64,000 nucleotides of DNA from Candidatus Woesearchaeota archaeon (GCA_016932315.1 JAFGDD010000002.1:62001-126000); one strand, 5' to 3'. Counted from the stretch's first letter, positions 49,357 through 57,152 are shown. Program-made: numbers and translations. The notes: generated by a model from the sequence alone, not told the origin.

Positions 49357-49692
49357 TTATTGCTTATAATCCTTAAGAAATTCCATTGCTTTTGTGTATG
49401 GCTCGTTAATCTTGTATACTGCGTTATTGGCTGCGCAGAGCTTTTCTATAGGCAATTTTTCTAATTCTACGCCTTGAAAAGTTTTTATTTCAATATTATG
49501 GTGCTCTTTGAAATATTTATACCTGTTAGTCTGCATGTTATTGTAAAGAGCAACCCCAAGAGCCAGCCTGTCAGCTTCACTCATGCGATTGGGATAATTT
49601 TCTTTGACCACAGCTTCAAACTTGTCTTCCAGCACGCTCTTACCAACAGATTTAGTTATCTCATCCAGAGTATTGCCTTCAAATGCTTTCAT
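49357..49692 (-). CDS. Protein of unknown function (111 aa)
   Basis: The small protein is helical (DEITKSVGKSVLEDKFEAVVKENYPNRMSEADRLALGVALYNNMQTNRYKYFKEHHN) and soluble. Its minus-strand promoter has CTATATATAC at about 49744-49735, and this TATA box is flanked by an inverted pair GCAGAAG (49728-49734) and CTTCTGC (49759-49765), which could be an operator. It is convergent with the upstream gene. No family is recognised. Confidence 0.6.
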   Translation of the reverse strand: MKAFEGNTLDEITKSVGKSVLEDKFEAVVKENYPNRMSEADRLALGVALYNNMQTNRYKYFKEHHNIEIKTFQGVELEKLPIEKLCAANNAVYKINEPYTKAMEFLKDYKQ

Positions 49693-49885
49693 AATATCCC
49701 CCGCAGTATTCTTTGAGAATAGAGATGGCAGAAGTGTATATATAGTTTGTGAAAAAGGCTTCTGCTAACAAAAAACAAGTGTTTTAAGGATAAAAGCAGA
49801 AATATTTCGGATTTTATGTAATTCTTACGAAAAAAAAGCACATAGTTATTTTAAACACCTATGATTAATGATTACTGAAGTAAAA

Positions 49886-50224
49886 ATGAGTTCAGATGAA
49901 CAAAATAAAGAAGCAGAGCTTGAAGATAAGACTAAAGAGCAAGAAATACATAATGAGATCTGCAGGAGAATTGGTACTAAAAGATCATATCTTCTGGATG
50001 ATTTAGAAATATATAGGATGACCAATACACCAGTGCCAGTTCACATGTTGCTTAGTATTAGCATTTATAGTGATTGGAAAAAAGCATATTCCTTTGAGAG
50101 AGCAGTTTACGAACAGGAGAGATACTACTATGAAATGGTAAAAAAAGGAAATATTTATAAATTCCAAATCCCGTATATGGTGTATGAAACAAAAAAGGCT
50201 ATATCTAATAGGCACCAACCATAA
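49886..50224 (+). CDS. Protein of unknown function (112 aa)
   Basis: A TATA-like TTATTTTAAAC at about 49848-49858 predicts a transcript start near 49877-49885, so ATG 49886 is preferred to ATG 49868. The product has a charged start (MSSDEQNKEAELEDKTKEQEIHNEICRRIGTKRSYLLDDLEIYRM) and an aromatic-rich second half (SFERAVYEQERYYYEMVKKGNIYKFQIPYMVYETKK). It overlaps the TraB-like gene by 41 bp, so the two are surely made together. No family is recognised. Confidence 0.6.
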   Translation: MSSDEQNKEAELEDKTKEQEIHNEICRRIGTKRSYLLDDLEIYRMTNTPVPVHMLLSISIYSDWKKAYSFERAVYEQERYYYEMVKKGNIYKFQIPYMVYETKKAISNRHQP

Positions 50225-51005
50225 GGATATAAATGGCCCCAAAAGATTAGAATCCATTCTCAATAAATTGTCGCCAAATATTGTAGCAGTTGAAATATCG
50301 CCTGAAAGAATAGATGCTTCTAAAGAGACCGAGCAATCCATTCTAAGTGAAGGCATTGATTTAATAGGGGTTACGAGAGAAAAAATATATGAAGCCTTTC
50401 CTTTTTTGGATGAAGAGCAAAAAGAGAAAATGCTTATTCTTAGTTTAAAAGCAATGGTGGAAGGCTATGAAGCATGCGTTTCAGAAGAATACGCGCAGAG
50501 CAATCCACAAGCAAGAATGGTTTGCATAGACATTGCTTTTAAAATGGGCGATAGGCAGAAATTTATTGAAGGGTTCTATGAACCTCACCTGACCTCAACT
50601 CAAAACTTAGTTGACAAAACACAAACTGATGAGGAAGCTCAAAACGAGCTAAAAAAATTTCTCAGCCAAGATATTGAAACCCTTCTTGAAATAGCAAGCA
50701 AAGGAATTGACGAGCAGTATTCAAAAGCTCAAGAAGAAGGTGAAGAATATAAAAGACTTAAAGACTCACAAGCATTAGAATTAGAAATACAACACTTATC
50801 AGAGGCGCGCAAAGAAGTAAGAAGAAAAATACATGATAAAGCAAGAGACGAAACCATGGCTGAAAAAATAACACAATTATACTCTGAAAAAGATTGCGAG
50901 TGCCTAGTTGCAGTTGTAGGTTTAGCTCATCTATACCCGCTGAAAGAAAAAATTGAAGAATTAAGCCCCATTTTAATGACTTTAGCAGATTACGATAAGA
51001 TATGA
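50184..51005 (+). CDS. TraB/PrgY/TIKI-like protein
   Basis: The 273 residues have the two conserved ends of this family: KRLYLIGTNHKDINGPKRLESILNKLSPNIVAVEISPER at the N-terminus (the usual GT.H, then VavEl...R) and RDETMAEKITQLY with LVAVVGLAHLYPLKEKI at the C-terminus. The middle is helical and charged. The family includes TIKI metalloproteases and PrgY; the conserved His and Glu suggest a metal-dependent peptidase-like activity. Unlike many members, this one has no membrane helices, so it should be soluble. Confidence 0.8.
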   Translation: MKQKRLYLIGTNHKDINGPKRLESILNKLSPNIVAVEISPERIDASKETEQSILSEGIDLIGVTREKIYEAFPFLDEEQKEKMLILSLKAMVEGYEACVSEEYAQSNPQARMVCIDIAFKMGDRQKFIEGFYEPHLTSTQNLVDKTQTDEEAQNELKKFLSQDIETLLEIASKGIDEQYSKAQEEGEEYKRLKDSQALELEIQHLSEARKEVRRKIHDKARDETMAEKITQLYSEKDCECLVAVVGLAHLYPLKEKIEELSPILMTLADYDKI

Positions 51006-51021
51006 TGTGGTTCTTTTCTCT

Positions 51022-51381
51022 CTAAGCATAAGCCAGTGCCGGACTTGATTCTTCAATCCTAGGAACAGAAAAAACAGGGCTTAACTCATTTTTCAAGCCA
51101 ATCAAGGTAAGCCTTATTATTACAAGATTATTCTTAGCCTTAACATCCAATTTGCAGCTTTCCAGATGAGCTAAAACAGATTCCACCTCTTCATGGCTCT
51201 TGTTGACAAAATCCCTGATAATCTTTGAAGCATTCCTTAACTGTAAGCCAACAAGCTCTTTCTTTGAATCGTAGTCAAGAATGATATCACCTAATGCAAC
51301 GCTTCCGCTGGACTTAGCGCCTGCCTTGTAAACAAGCAAGTCATCATTATCCGGATCATAGCTGAACTTATCTTTTTGCAT
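51022..51381 (-). CDS. DUF2283 protein, possible antitoxin
   Basis: The start ATG 51381 lies 14 bp inside the end of the upstream DUF4258-like gene. The beginning is typical DUF2283: FSYDPDNDDLLVYKAGAKSSGSVALGDIILDYDSKKELVGLQLRNASKIIRDF. The protein is longer than most (119 residues), with an extra C-terminal half that contains a strand region (LVIIRLTLIGLKNELSPV). DUF2283 genes very often follow DUF4258 genes and the pair is treated as a toxin-antitoxin candidate. That role is inference. Confidence 0.8.
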   Translation of the reverse strand: MQKDKFSYDPDNDDLLVYKAGAKSSGSVALGDIILDYDSKKELVGLQLRNASKIIRDFVNKSHEEVESVLAHLESCKLDVKAKNNLVIIRLTLIGLKNELSPVFSVPRIEESSPALAYA

Positions 51382-51700
51382 ACTTCTCCACCTTTCTTTG
51401 CCAGCGCCTATTAATTTTGATAACAGTGCAAACCAGGCATTTCTGGTTGATAACCAAAACATAGCAATGGCATTGCGTGTTGCTATAGGCAAAATAACAA
51501 GCAAACTTTTCCTCACTCTGTGACTTTGCCTCTTCCTTGCCAGCAAACACTAACCTTTCAGGGTTTATAATGTTTTCCATGACTTCGCTCAGAGCAATAC
51601 CTCGGAAAACAGCCTGCTCCTGCGCATGATTCGTAATGATAATATCTTCCTTGCTGAATTTTTTAAGCTTTAACTTCAAATAGTCCTTGTAATTCATCAC
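51368..51700 (-). CDS. DUF4258-like protein, possible toxin
   Basis: The 110 residues have the DUF4258/BrnT-like plan: a helix ending in DIIITNHAQEQAVFRGIALSEVMENIINPERLVF (the 'it.HA..r...Rgi....v...i..p' signature) and strands EEKFACYFAYSNTQCHCYVLVINQKCLVCTVIKINR, then a basic helix. It is small, basic and translated together with a DUF2283 gene, as RelE-like toxins are with their antitoxins. A TATA-like TTATTTAAACC is upstream on the minus strand. Confidence 0.8.
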   Translation of the reverse strand: MMNYKDYLKLKLKKFSKEDIIITNHAQEQAVFRGIALSEVMENIINPERLVFAGKEEAKSQSEEKFACYFAYSNTQCHCYVLVINQKCLVCTVIKINRRWQRKVEKYAKR

Positions 51701-51777
51701 CCGAACAAGCTCTGAACTGGTTTAAATAATGCTATCAGGAAAAAGCGAAGAAAATTGGAAGAAAACGGAAAAAAGAC

Positions 51778-51877
51778 GCTCCCGCGGGGATTCGAACCCC
51801 GGTCTAAAGCTGTTTGCACACGGAGAAATTCCGTGATTCCGCAAGCTCTCATTCTATCCAAACTATACTACGGGAGC
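51778..51877 (-). tRNA. tRNA-Arg (GCG) with 27-nt intron
   Basis: On the minus strand the acceptor GCTCCCG/CGGGAGC and T arm CGGGG-TTCGAAT-CCCCG are perfect. The anticodon stem AGAGC/GCTTT encloses TT-GCG-G, an intron of 27 nt, then A. The intron holds a CACGGA/TCCGTG hairpin, and TTGC pairs with GCAA next to two three-base bulges (GGA, ACA), a proper bulge-helix-bulge. The first 15 bases also encode the last codons and stop of the MnmC-like gene. Confidence 0.88.
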
Positions 51878-52537
51878 AATGGTTGCTATCGTGCTCGGAC
51901 TTCTTCTTCCCACGCAAGGCCCATCTTTGATTTCAAAGCCTGCTGCTTTCAGGTTTCTGCGAACATTTCCTGCGCACGAGTATGTTGTGAGTATGCCGTC
52001 TTCTTTTATATGTTTTCTTAATTCCTTGAAAAAGCTTTCTGTCCAGAGTTCAGGATTCTTTTTCGGGCTGAACGGGTCGAGAAATATTATGTCAAATTTT
52101 CCTTTTATTTTTTTTATTGTTTTCAAAGCATCGCCTATAATCAGCTCAATGATTATCCCGTTACGCTCATACTTATAGTTCTGCTCAACCATTTCTTTTA
52201 TTACAGGATAGCTTATGATTGCAGGCTCAACATTTTTTATCTGCTCAAGTATTTTCTTATCTTTCTCCAAGCCAATGATTTCTATGTTGCAGCTTATGTT
52301 CTGCTTTAGAATCTCGTCAATTGCAGCGGCAGAATTGTAGCCAAGGCCAAAGCAGACGTCAAGGATTCTTACTTCATTCTTGTTCTTCACTGCTTCCAGC
52401 GCGGGCTCTGCGAACTTCCTGAAAGCCTCTTCTACTGCGCCGGTTACTGAGTGGTAAGTCTCAGAATATTCATCGTTGTAGAAGGTGGTGCTGCCGTCTT
52501 TTGTAGTTACCTCTTTCATTGCTGTTCGTGAGTGCAT
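51863..52537 (-). CDS. MnmC-like tRNA-modifying methyltransferase
   Basis: The 224 residues match the methyltransferase half of MnmC (DUF752): FYNDEYSETYHSVTGAVEEAFRKF, the SAM loop LDVCFGLGYNSAAAIDEI, IIFLDPFSPKKNPELWTESFFKEL, TTYSCAGNVRRNLKAAGFEIKDGPCVGRRSPSTIA. In bacteria it methylates the aminomethyl group on wobble U34; archaeal stand-alone forms are less studied. ATG 52519 is an alternative start. The last four codons and the TAG lie in the tRNA-Arg gene on the same strand, so tRNA processing would cut the mRNA there. Confidence 0.9.
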   Translation of the reverse strand: MHSRTAMKEVTTKDGSTTFYNDEYSETYHSVTGAVEEAFRKFAEPALEAVKNKNEVRILDVCFGLGYNSAAAIDEILKQNISCNIEIIGLEKDKKILEQIKNVEPAIISYPVIKEMVEQNYKYERNGIIIELIIGDALKTIKKIKGKFDIIFLDPFSPKKNPELWTESFFKELRKHIKEDGILTTYSCAGNVRRNLKAAGFEIKDGPCVGRRSPSTIATIAPVV

Positions 52538-52570
52538 CCCATCTTATAAAATAAACGATTTTACTAAAAA

Positions 52571-52713
52571 GTCCCAAAAATCCATCGAAAGCGCCCTACC
52601 CAAACCTAAAGGTCTGAGCTTGAACGGGCGCTTTCAAATATGGACGAATTTTTGGGACATCAAAACCAGAAGCCATTCATCCTTGCATTAAAATACGAGG
52701 CCTTCTGGTTTTG
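52571..52713. repeat. Two adjacent inverted repeats (element 13, core-negative)
   Basis: The first pairs GTCCCAAAAAT (52571-52581) with ATTTTTGGGAC (52648-52658), and inside it GAAAGCGCCC (52587-52596) with GGGCGCTTTC (52625-52634). The second pairs CAAAACCAGAAG (52661) with CTTCTGGTTTTG (ending 52713). Both lie between divergent genes, so neither should be a terminator. Confidence 0.75.
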
Positions 52714-52754
52714 TTTGTAATTAAGTTTTTATATGCCTCTGCTCTCCCAAATCT

Positions 52755-53768
52755 ATGCGCAAGCTAATAAAAGGATTGGCAGGACTTTTAGCAGGAACAG
52801 CTATATTCTTAACAAGCAACCAAGCATTAAGCGCAGCCAATCCCAACAAGAATGCTGCCATAAACAGCCCCAAGATGACTGCAGAATACGCCCAGAAATA
52901 CACTATAAAAGATTCTGACATTGAAAGAGAAATAAGGAAATGGGATGATGGAATGCTTGGGTTCATCCAGAATACTGCTTTCGTCAAGACCAACCTATTG
53001 CAAATGCTGGCAGCTTACCAGCGCTCCAGCCAGACTGTTTTCGTCCAGCTCTTCCATAACGGTCACAAAGATTTAGAACAACAGATAATAGGCGGGATAG
53101 ACCACGAGCTCTCACACGCACTGTTTGATTCTCCAAATGGGATTCTGTCATCAAGCCACTACCGCGGGCCAAGGCAGAGCGAAATCAAGGCGTACGTACT
53201 AAAGCTTTACAAATCGCCAAAATACAGAGCACTAATAAGCCGGATATGGGACAGCTGCATGACTCAGACGCCTGAAGAAAAAGAATTCCTGGCATTCATC
53301 GGCGGCTATACCAACCTGTTAGGCTATGACGATGAAGAGTTCAAGCGTTACGAAGACGCATTCAACCAATTCAGCAATTGCGACGCACAATGGTTCAGGC
53401 AAAGAAGTGTAGGAGAAATCATAGCCAGGGACATTGACAGCCTGATGAGCACATACCTAGGGCCAACCACCACCAACATGTGGCGGTTAGACTGGGAAAG
53501 GATTGCATTCTACACCAGGTTCAAACTAAATGGCAAGCAGGTTTTTGGCAAAGCAATTGAAAAATACGACCTTGCAAGGCAGCTAGAGAAGAAAGGAATG
53601 CCGTGGCAGAACATACAAGAAAAGCTTCAATATGCTACTAGCTACACAGAAGATGGTTGCGGTTATTCCTGGCCAGAGAATGATTTCAGGTTCAAGCAGC
53701 CATTAAAGACAGAGATAAACCTTGAAGTGCTTTTGGCACCAATGATGTTGATGAAGAGATTAAACTAA
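52755..53768 (+). CDS. Exported HExxH metallopeptidase-like protein
   Basis: The 337 residues start with a signal peptide (MRKLIKGLAGLLAGTAIFLTSNQALSAA). A zinc-site motif His117-Glu-Leu-Ser-His121 lies in QIIGGIDHELSHALFDSPNG. A third ligand could be in the Asp/Glu-rich stretch near 190-215. The middle and end are helical with several Trp and three cysteines (WDSCMTQT, FSNCDAQW, EDGCGYSW). The motif and export signal support a secreted zinc peptidase, though I cannot place it in a family. A TATA-like TTTTTATATGC is about 30 bp upstream. Confidence 0.75.
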   Translation: MRKLIKGLAGLLAGTAIFLTSNQALSAANPNKNAAINSPKMTAEYAQKYTIKDSDIEREIRKWDDGMLGFIQNTAFVKTNLLQMLAAYQRSSQTVFVQLFHNGHKDLEQQIIGGIDHELSHALFDSPNGILSSSHYRGPRQSEIKAYVLKLYKSPKYRALISRIWDSCMTQTPEEKEFLAFIGGYTNLLGYDDEEFKRYEDAFNQFSNCDAQWFRQRSVGEIIARDIDSLMSTYLGPTTTNMWRLDWERIAFYTRFKLNGKQVFGKAIEKYDLARQLEKKGMPWQNIQEKLQYATSYTEDGCGYSWPENDFRFKQPLKTEINLEVLLAPMMLMKRLN

Positions 53769-54229
53769 AAGAATAATCCCAGCAATCCAAGAATTATTCC
53801 GTTGATGAGAAAACCTGCATAGGAGTAGAGAGCTCTTAAAACAACATTTTTTTTCTTTTCCTTCAATTGCCTGTAAAGGTAAATGCTTCCCAATGGCAAG
53901 CCGTAGAGGAATATCAGCGGAGCAATCATTGCAAAGCCATTGTACTTCCATGATAAGAAGAAAATAATAGGCAATGAATAATAAAAAAGGGTTTCCCTGT
54001 ACTTGCTAAGGCTGAAGAATATGAGTATAATAGCTATAAGCAGCACAAAAAGTATTGACCAGTTCTTGACAAAGAAAATAATGATTATAGCCACAAATAT
54101 GACATGCCTTAAGATGTCAAGGAATATCATCCCTGGCTTCAGCTCTTCCTTTGCAAGCCAGCCAATGAGCAAGCCTACAAATAACCCTAGGAAAGCTATT
54201 AGCAGCAGGATTAGGTAAGTGATTAGCAT
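53765..54229 (-). CDS. Membrane protein of unknown function (154 aa)
   Basis: The product is almost wholly hydrophobic: segments at about 2-28 (LITYLILLLIAFLGLFVGLLIGWLA), 35-57, 60-78, 85-110 and 130-153 (ALYSYAGFLINGIILGLLGLFF). It overlaps the convergent peptidase-like gene by four bases at the stop. A TATA-like AATTTATAAACTC lies before the start on the minus strand. No family is recognised. Confidence 0.7.
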   Translation of the reverse strand: MLITYLILLLIAFLGLFVGLLIGWLAKEELKPGMIFLDILRHVIFVAIIIIFFVKNWSILFVLLIAIILIFFSLSKYRETLFYYSLPIIFFLSWKYNGFAMIAPLIFLYGLPLGSIYLYRQLKEKKKNVVLRALYSYAGFLINGIILGLLGLFF

Positions 54230-54283
54230 GATAAAAAAACTAATGTTAAGAGTTTATAAATTTTCTTAATATTTACTGAGCTC

Positions 54284-54478
54284 GCATTAGCGTCCTATTG
54301 CCCTTCGAAATTTTATATTATTTTATTAGCAGATGCTGCTTCCCCGTATGGGGCAACCCCCGGCGACGCATTAGATTATCTTCTTCTAAGAAATTTCGAC
54401 CTTAAGGGCATCAAGACTTGGTCTTGAGGCACCAAAAGCAAAGCTTTTGTTTGCAATAACGGACTTAATGCTCGCATT
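54284..54478. repeat. Intergenic inverted-repeat element 14 (core-positive, B type)
   Basis: ATTGCCCTTCGAAATTT and AAATTTCGACCTTAAGGGCAT form the inverted ends around the core CCCCGTATGGGGCAACCCC (54343-54361). To the right are CAAGAC/GTCTTG and CAAAAGC-AAA-GCTTTTG (54433-54449), then GGACTTAATGC. GCTCGCATT stands at 54280-54288 and again at 54470-54478, a perfect 9-bp direct repeat that may be a target duplication, although GCTCGC also ends another B copy. Confidence 0.8.
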
Positions 54479-54494
54479 GTTGATATTCTAGAAC

Positions 54495-54953
54495 TTAATC
54501 GCATGGTATGTTGGTGCCGCACTTGTAGCCGCCAACGCAGAGGTCAGGGCTGCCTATGCCTGTGAGGTTCATCCTGGAGATGTTAGTGCTCTGATTATTC
54601 CTTATAAGCACGATGAAGCCGTCAGAGTCCTCGTAGAACATACAAAAATCTCCTTTGATTCCGAGCTTCTCCTTTAGCGAGTCATAATCCTCTGTGGCGT
54701 TGCTGATGAACATCTGAAACTTAGTATCATTAACCTGGTTGTTCTGCAAGAACCCAATATCCTGGTTCTTCTCAAGTTCAATCTTAAGGTTGCTTGACTC
54801 TATCTCCAAGTCCTTGAGCTGAGGCTTCTGCCTGGAAGTCATGGTGACGTAGAATATGAGGATTATTGAGACAAATATTACGACTGCAAGCAAAACATCA
54901 ATGCTCCACACCTGTCCGCGTCTCATTTCTTCCTCTGCCTCCTTAGAACTCAT
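54495..54953 (-). CDS. Pilin-like exported protein (152 aa)
   Basis: The N-terminus MSSKEAEEEMRRGQVWSIDVLLAVVIFVSIILIFYV is a class III (pilin-like) signal: charged part, RRGQV, then one hydrophobic helix with an acidic residue at about +5. The outer part is helical (LKDLEIESSNLKIELEKNQ) then folded with three to four cysteines (GDFCMFYEDSDGFIVLI, PDLCVGGYKCGTNIPCD), probably two disulfides, and N-glycosylation-type NQS/NLT sequences. Such proteins are widespread in DPANN archaea. It is single, with an element after its stop. Confidence 0.82.
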   Translation of the reverse strand: MSSKEAEEEMRRGQVWSIDVLLAVVIFVSIILIFYVTMTSRQKPQLKDLEIESSNLKIELEKNQDIGFLQNNQVNDTKFQMFISNATEDYDSLKEKLGIKGDFCMFYEDSDGFIVLIRNNQSTNISRMNLTGIGSPDLCVGGYKCGTNIPCD

Positions 54954-55099
54954 TATTACTTAAGCTTTTCCTCTTTTTTTTTAAACCTTATAAGATACAT
55001 TTCTTCTATCTTTTAATATTTTTTGATTTATCACAGGTGTTTTAATACTTTTTTATTAGAGCGTGCAGAAAACTTATTTCAGACGACACCCACCGAAAG

Positions 55100-55184
55100 T
55101 TTTATAAAGCTTTCTTTTTTCCAATTTTTAAAGTTATCGTAAGGCTGTATTTTAATTATTCAGCTTACCATTGCAACGGGGGGA
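55100..55184 (+). promoter_or_regulatory. TATA box, leader and ribosome-binding site of the TFB gene
   Basis: A TATA-like TTTTATAAAGC is at about 55100-55110. The ATG is 80 bp later, so unlike most genes here the TFB transcript should carry a leader of about 55-60 nt, ending in GGGGGGAG (about 55178-55184). Confidence 0.6.
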
Positions 55185-55189
55185 GCATT

Positions 55190-56110
55190 ATGAGCACTTT
55201 TGTAAAGAAATGCCCTGAATGCGGCGGCATCAACTTATTCTGGAACAAGGAGAAAGGAGAAATCATCTGCAGGGACTGTGGCCTTGTCGTAGAGGACAAG
55301 ATGGTCGACTTTGACCAGGAATGGAGGGAGTTCAACGGAGAAGACGCAGAGAAGATGAGAAGGACTGGAGCTCCCATGAGCTACACCCAGTTCGACCAGG
55401 GATTAGGAACTGATGTTGGTAAGAAATCAGACTTGTACCAGCTCGGCGGTAAAGCCAAGAGCAAGTTCTTCAGATTGAGGAAATGGCAGCAGAGAATAAG
55501 CACAGCAATTGAAAGAAACCTCAAGCTCGCATTATCAGAATTAAAAAGAGTCAGCTCATTCCTTAAATTGCCTGGCAGCGTAGAGGAAGAGGCTGCAAGA
55601 ATCTACACCCTTGCTGTCCAGAAAGGATTAGTCAGGGGAAGAAGCATGGAGTCAGTAGTTGCTGGAGCATTGTACGCAGCGTGCAGAAGGCATGATGTTC
55701 CAAGAACACTTGACGAGCTCGGAGAAGCTTCTAACATTGAGAAGAAAGAAATCGGAAGAACATACCGTTTCATTACAAGAGAGCTCGGAATAAAGATATT
55801 GCCTAGCAATCCTGCTGATTACATACCAAGATTTGCCTCAAGCCTTAAATTAAATGCAGAGACACAGAGCAAAGCAGTCGAGATTATAGAGTCTGCGCAG
55901 AACGTTGAGCTAACAAGCGGAAGAGGACCAACTGGAATTGCAGCAGCAGCGCTTTATGTTGCGGCCCTGATTAACGGCGAGAAGAGAACCCAGAGAGAAG
56001 TAGCAGACGTAGCCGGCGTCACAGAAGTTACTATAAGGAACAGGTACAAAGAACTACTTGACGAATTAAAGCTTGAGAAGGAAATCAAGAAAGTCAAGAA
56101 GAGGAAGTGA
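55190..56110 (+). CDS. tfb: Transcription initiation factor TFB
   Basis: The 306 residues have the N-terminal zinc ribbon (Cys8, Cys11, Cys27, Cys30 in KKCPECGG and ICRDCGLV), the B-finger/linker (EWREFNGEDAEKMRRTGAPMSYTQFDQGLGT) and two cyclin repeats (about 110-205 and 210-300: VSSFLKLPGSVEEEAARIYTLAVQKGLVRGRSMESVVAGALYAACRR; FASSLKLNAETQSKAVEIIESA, GPTGIAAAALYVAALINGEKRTQREVADVAGVTEVTIRNRYKEL). It bridges TBP on the TATA box and RNA polymerase. The last helix-turn-helix reads the BRE. Length and features are all standard. Confidence 0.98.
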   Translation: MSTFVKKCPECGGINLFWNKEKGEIICRDCGLVVEDKMVDFDQEWREFNGEDAEKMRRTGAPMSYTQFDQGLGTDVGKKSDLYQLGGKAKSKFFRLRKWQQRISTAIERNLKLALSELKRVSSFLKLPGSVEEEAARIYTLAVQKGLVRGRSMESVVAGALYAACRRHDVPRTLDELGEASNIEKKEIGRTYRFITRELGIKILPSNPADYIPRFASSLKLNAETQSKAVEIIESAQNVELTSGRGPTGIAAAALYVAALINGEKRTQREVADVAGVTEVTIRNRYKELLDELKLEKEIKKVKKRK

Positions 56111-56150
56111 ATTCTAAAATTTTTTATTTATAATTAGTTTTCCACTTAAC

Positions 56151-57125
56151 ATGAAAATCCTATTAACAGGCTCAGGCGGATTTATTGGCAAGAATTTGAA
56201 GAAAGCACTAGAAGACAGATTTCAAGGGGTAGAGATAGTGAGCTTGAAGAGAGCAGGAGTTCCTGCACCAGGCGAGCACCTCGTTAATTATTCTGATGCT
56301 AAGACGCTTATTGATTGCAAAGCTTGCAAGGATGTTAATTATGCCTTTCATCTTGCAGGAATAACCAAGGCAGTAAGATTCAAGGATTTCTACAATGCAA
56401 ATGTAATACCGACAGAAAACTTGCTCAATGCTTTGAAGCAGAAAAGCCCTGATCTTGAAAGATTTATTTTTGCATCGTCACAGGCAGCAGCAGGACCTTC
56501 AAGGAACAGGCAGCATTACAAGACAGAGCAGGAAGAGGCTAACCCTGTTGAATATTATGGCGAAACCAACCTGATGGCAGAGGAGATTGTGCAAGGCTAT
56601 GCATCCTTTCTTCCCTGCACCACCCTGAGAATAGCCAGTGTTTATGGCCCAGGAGACGAGGATTTCAAGAAAATATTCAAAATGGCAAAGTCAGGAATTA
56701 ATATTTATGCTGGCAACAAGAAAAAAATTTTCTCATACATCTACGTCGAGGACTTGGTTGAAGGCATGATAAGCTCAGCGCTTTCAAAAAATACTGTTGC
56801 AAATACTTATTTCATATGCAACGATGAACCGATTACATGGCAGCAGATGCACGAGACAGTTTTTAGCGTGATGAACAAGAAGCCAATAAGCATTAGCATA
56901 CCATTCCCTATCATTAAAGCACTTTCATATCTAGGAGATGCTCATGCAAGAATTTCAGGCAACGTCTCAATACTCAATGTCCAGAAAATAAAATTAGCAG
57001 AGCCTGATTACTGGATTGCGAGCAACCAGAAAGCAAAAAAAGACTTTGGCTTTAACCCTCACGTTAGCCTGGAACAAGGAGTCCAAAGGACTTATGAATA
57101 TTATTTGAGGAATAAGCATCTGTGA
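56151..57125 (+). CDS. NAD-dependent epimerase/dehydratase
   Basis: The 324 residues are an extended SDR: the Rossmann start LLTGSGGFIGKNLKKAL, FHLAGITKAVRF, FASSQAAAGPS, and the active-site Tyr-x3-Lys in modified form: PVEYYGETNLMAE, where the usual Lys is Asn or shifted (YYGETN), so the catalytic lysine seems absent. Then LRIASVYGPGD and YIYVEDLVEGMISAL follow, as in UDP-glucose 4-epimerase relatives. A sugar-nucleotide or related role is expected. The possible loss of the lysine makes an altered activity likely. Confidence 0.85.
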   Translation: MKILLTGSGGFIGKNLKKALEDRFQGVEIVSLKRAGVPAPGEHLVNYSDAKTLIDCKACKDVNYAFHLAGITKAVRFKDFYNANVIPTENLLNALKQKSPDLERFIFASSQAAAGPSRNRQHYKTEQEEANPVEYYGETNLMAEEIVQGYASFLPCTTLRIASVYGPGDEDFKKIFKMAKSGINIYAGNKKKIFSYIYVEDLVEGMISSALSKNTVANTYFICNDEPITWQQMHETVFSVMNKKPISISIPFPIIKALSYLGDAHARISGNVSILNVQKIKLAEPDYWIASNQKAKKDFGFNPHVSLEQGVQRTYEYYLRNKHL

Positions 57126-57152
57126 GCTGCTTTATTTGATTAGAGTTCTTCC

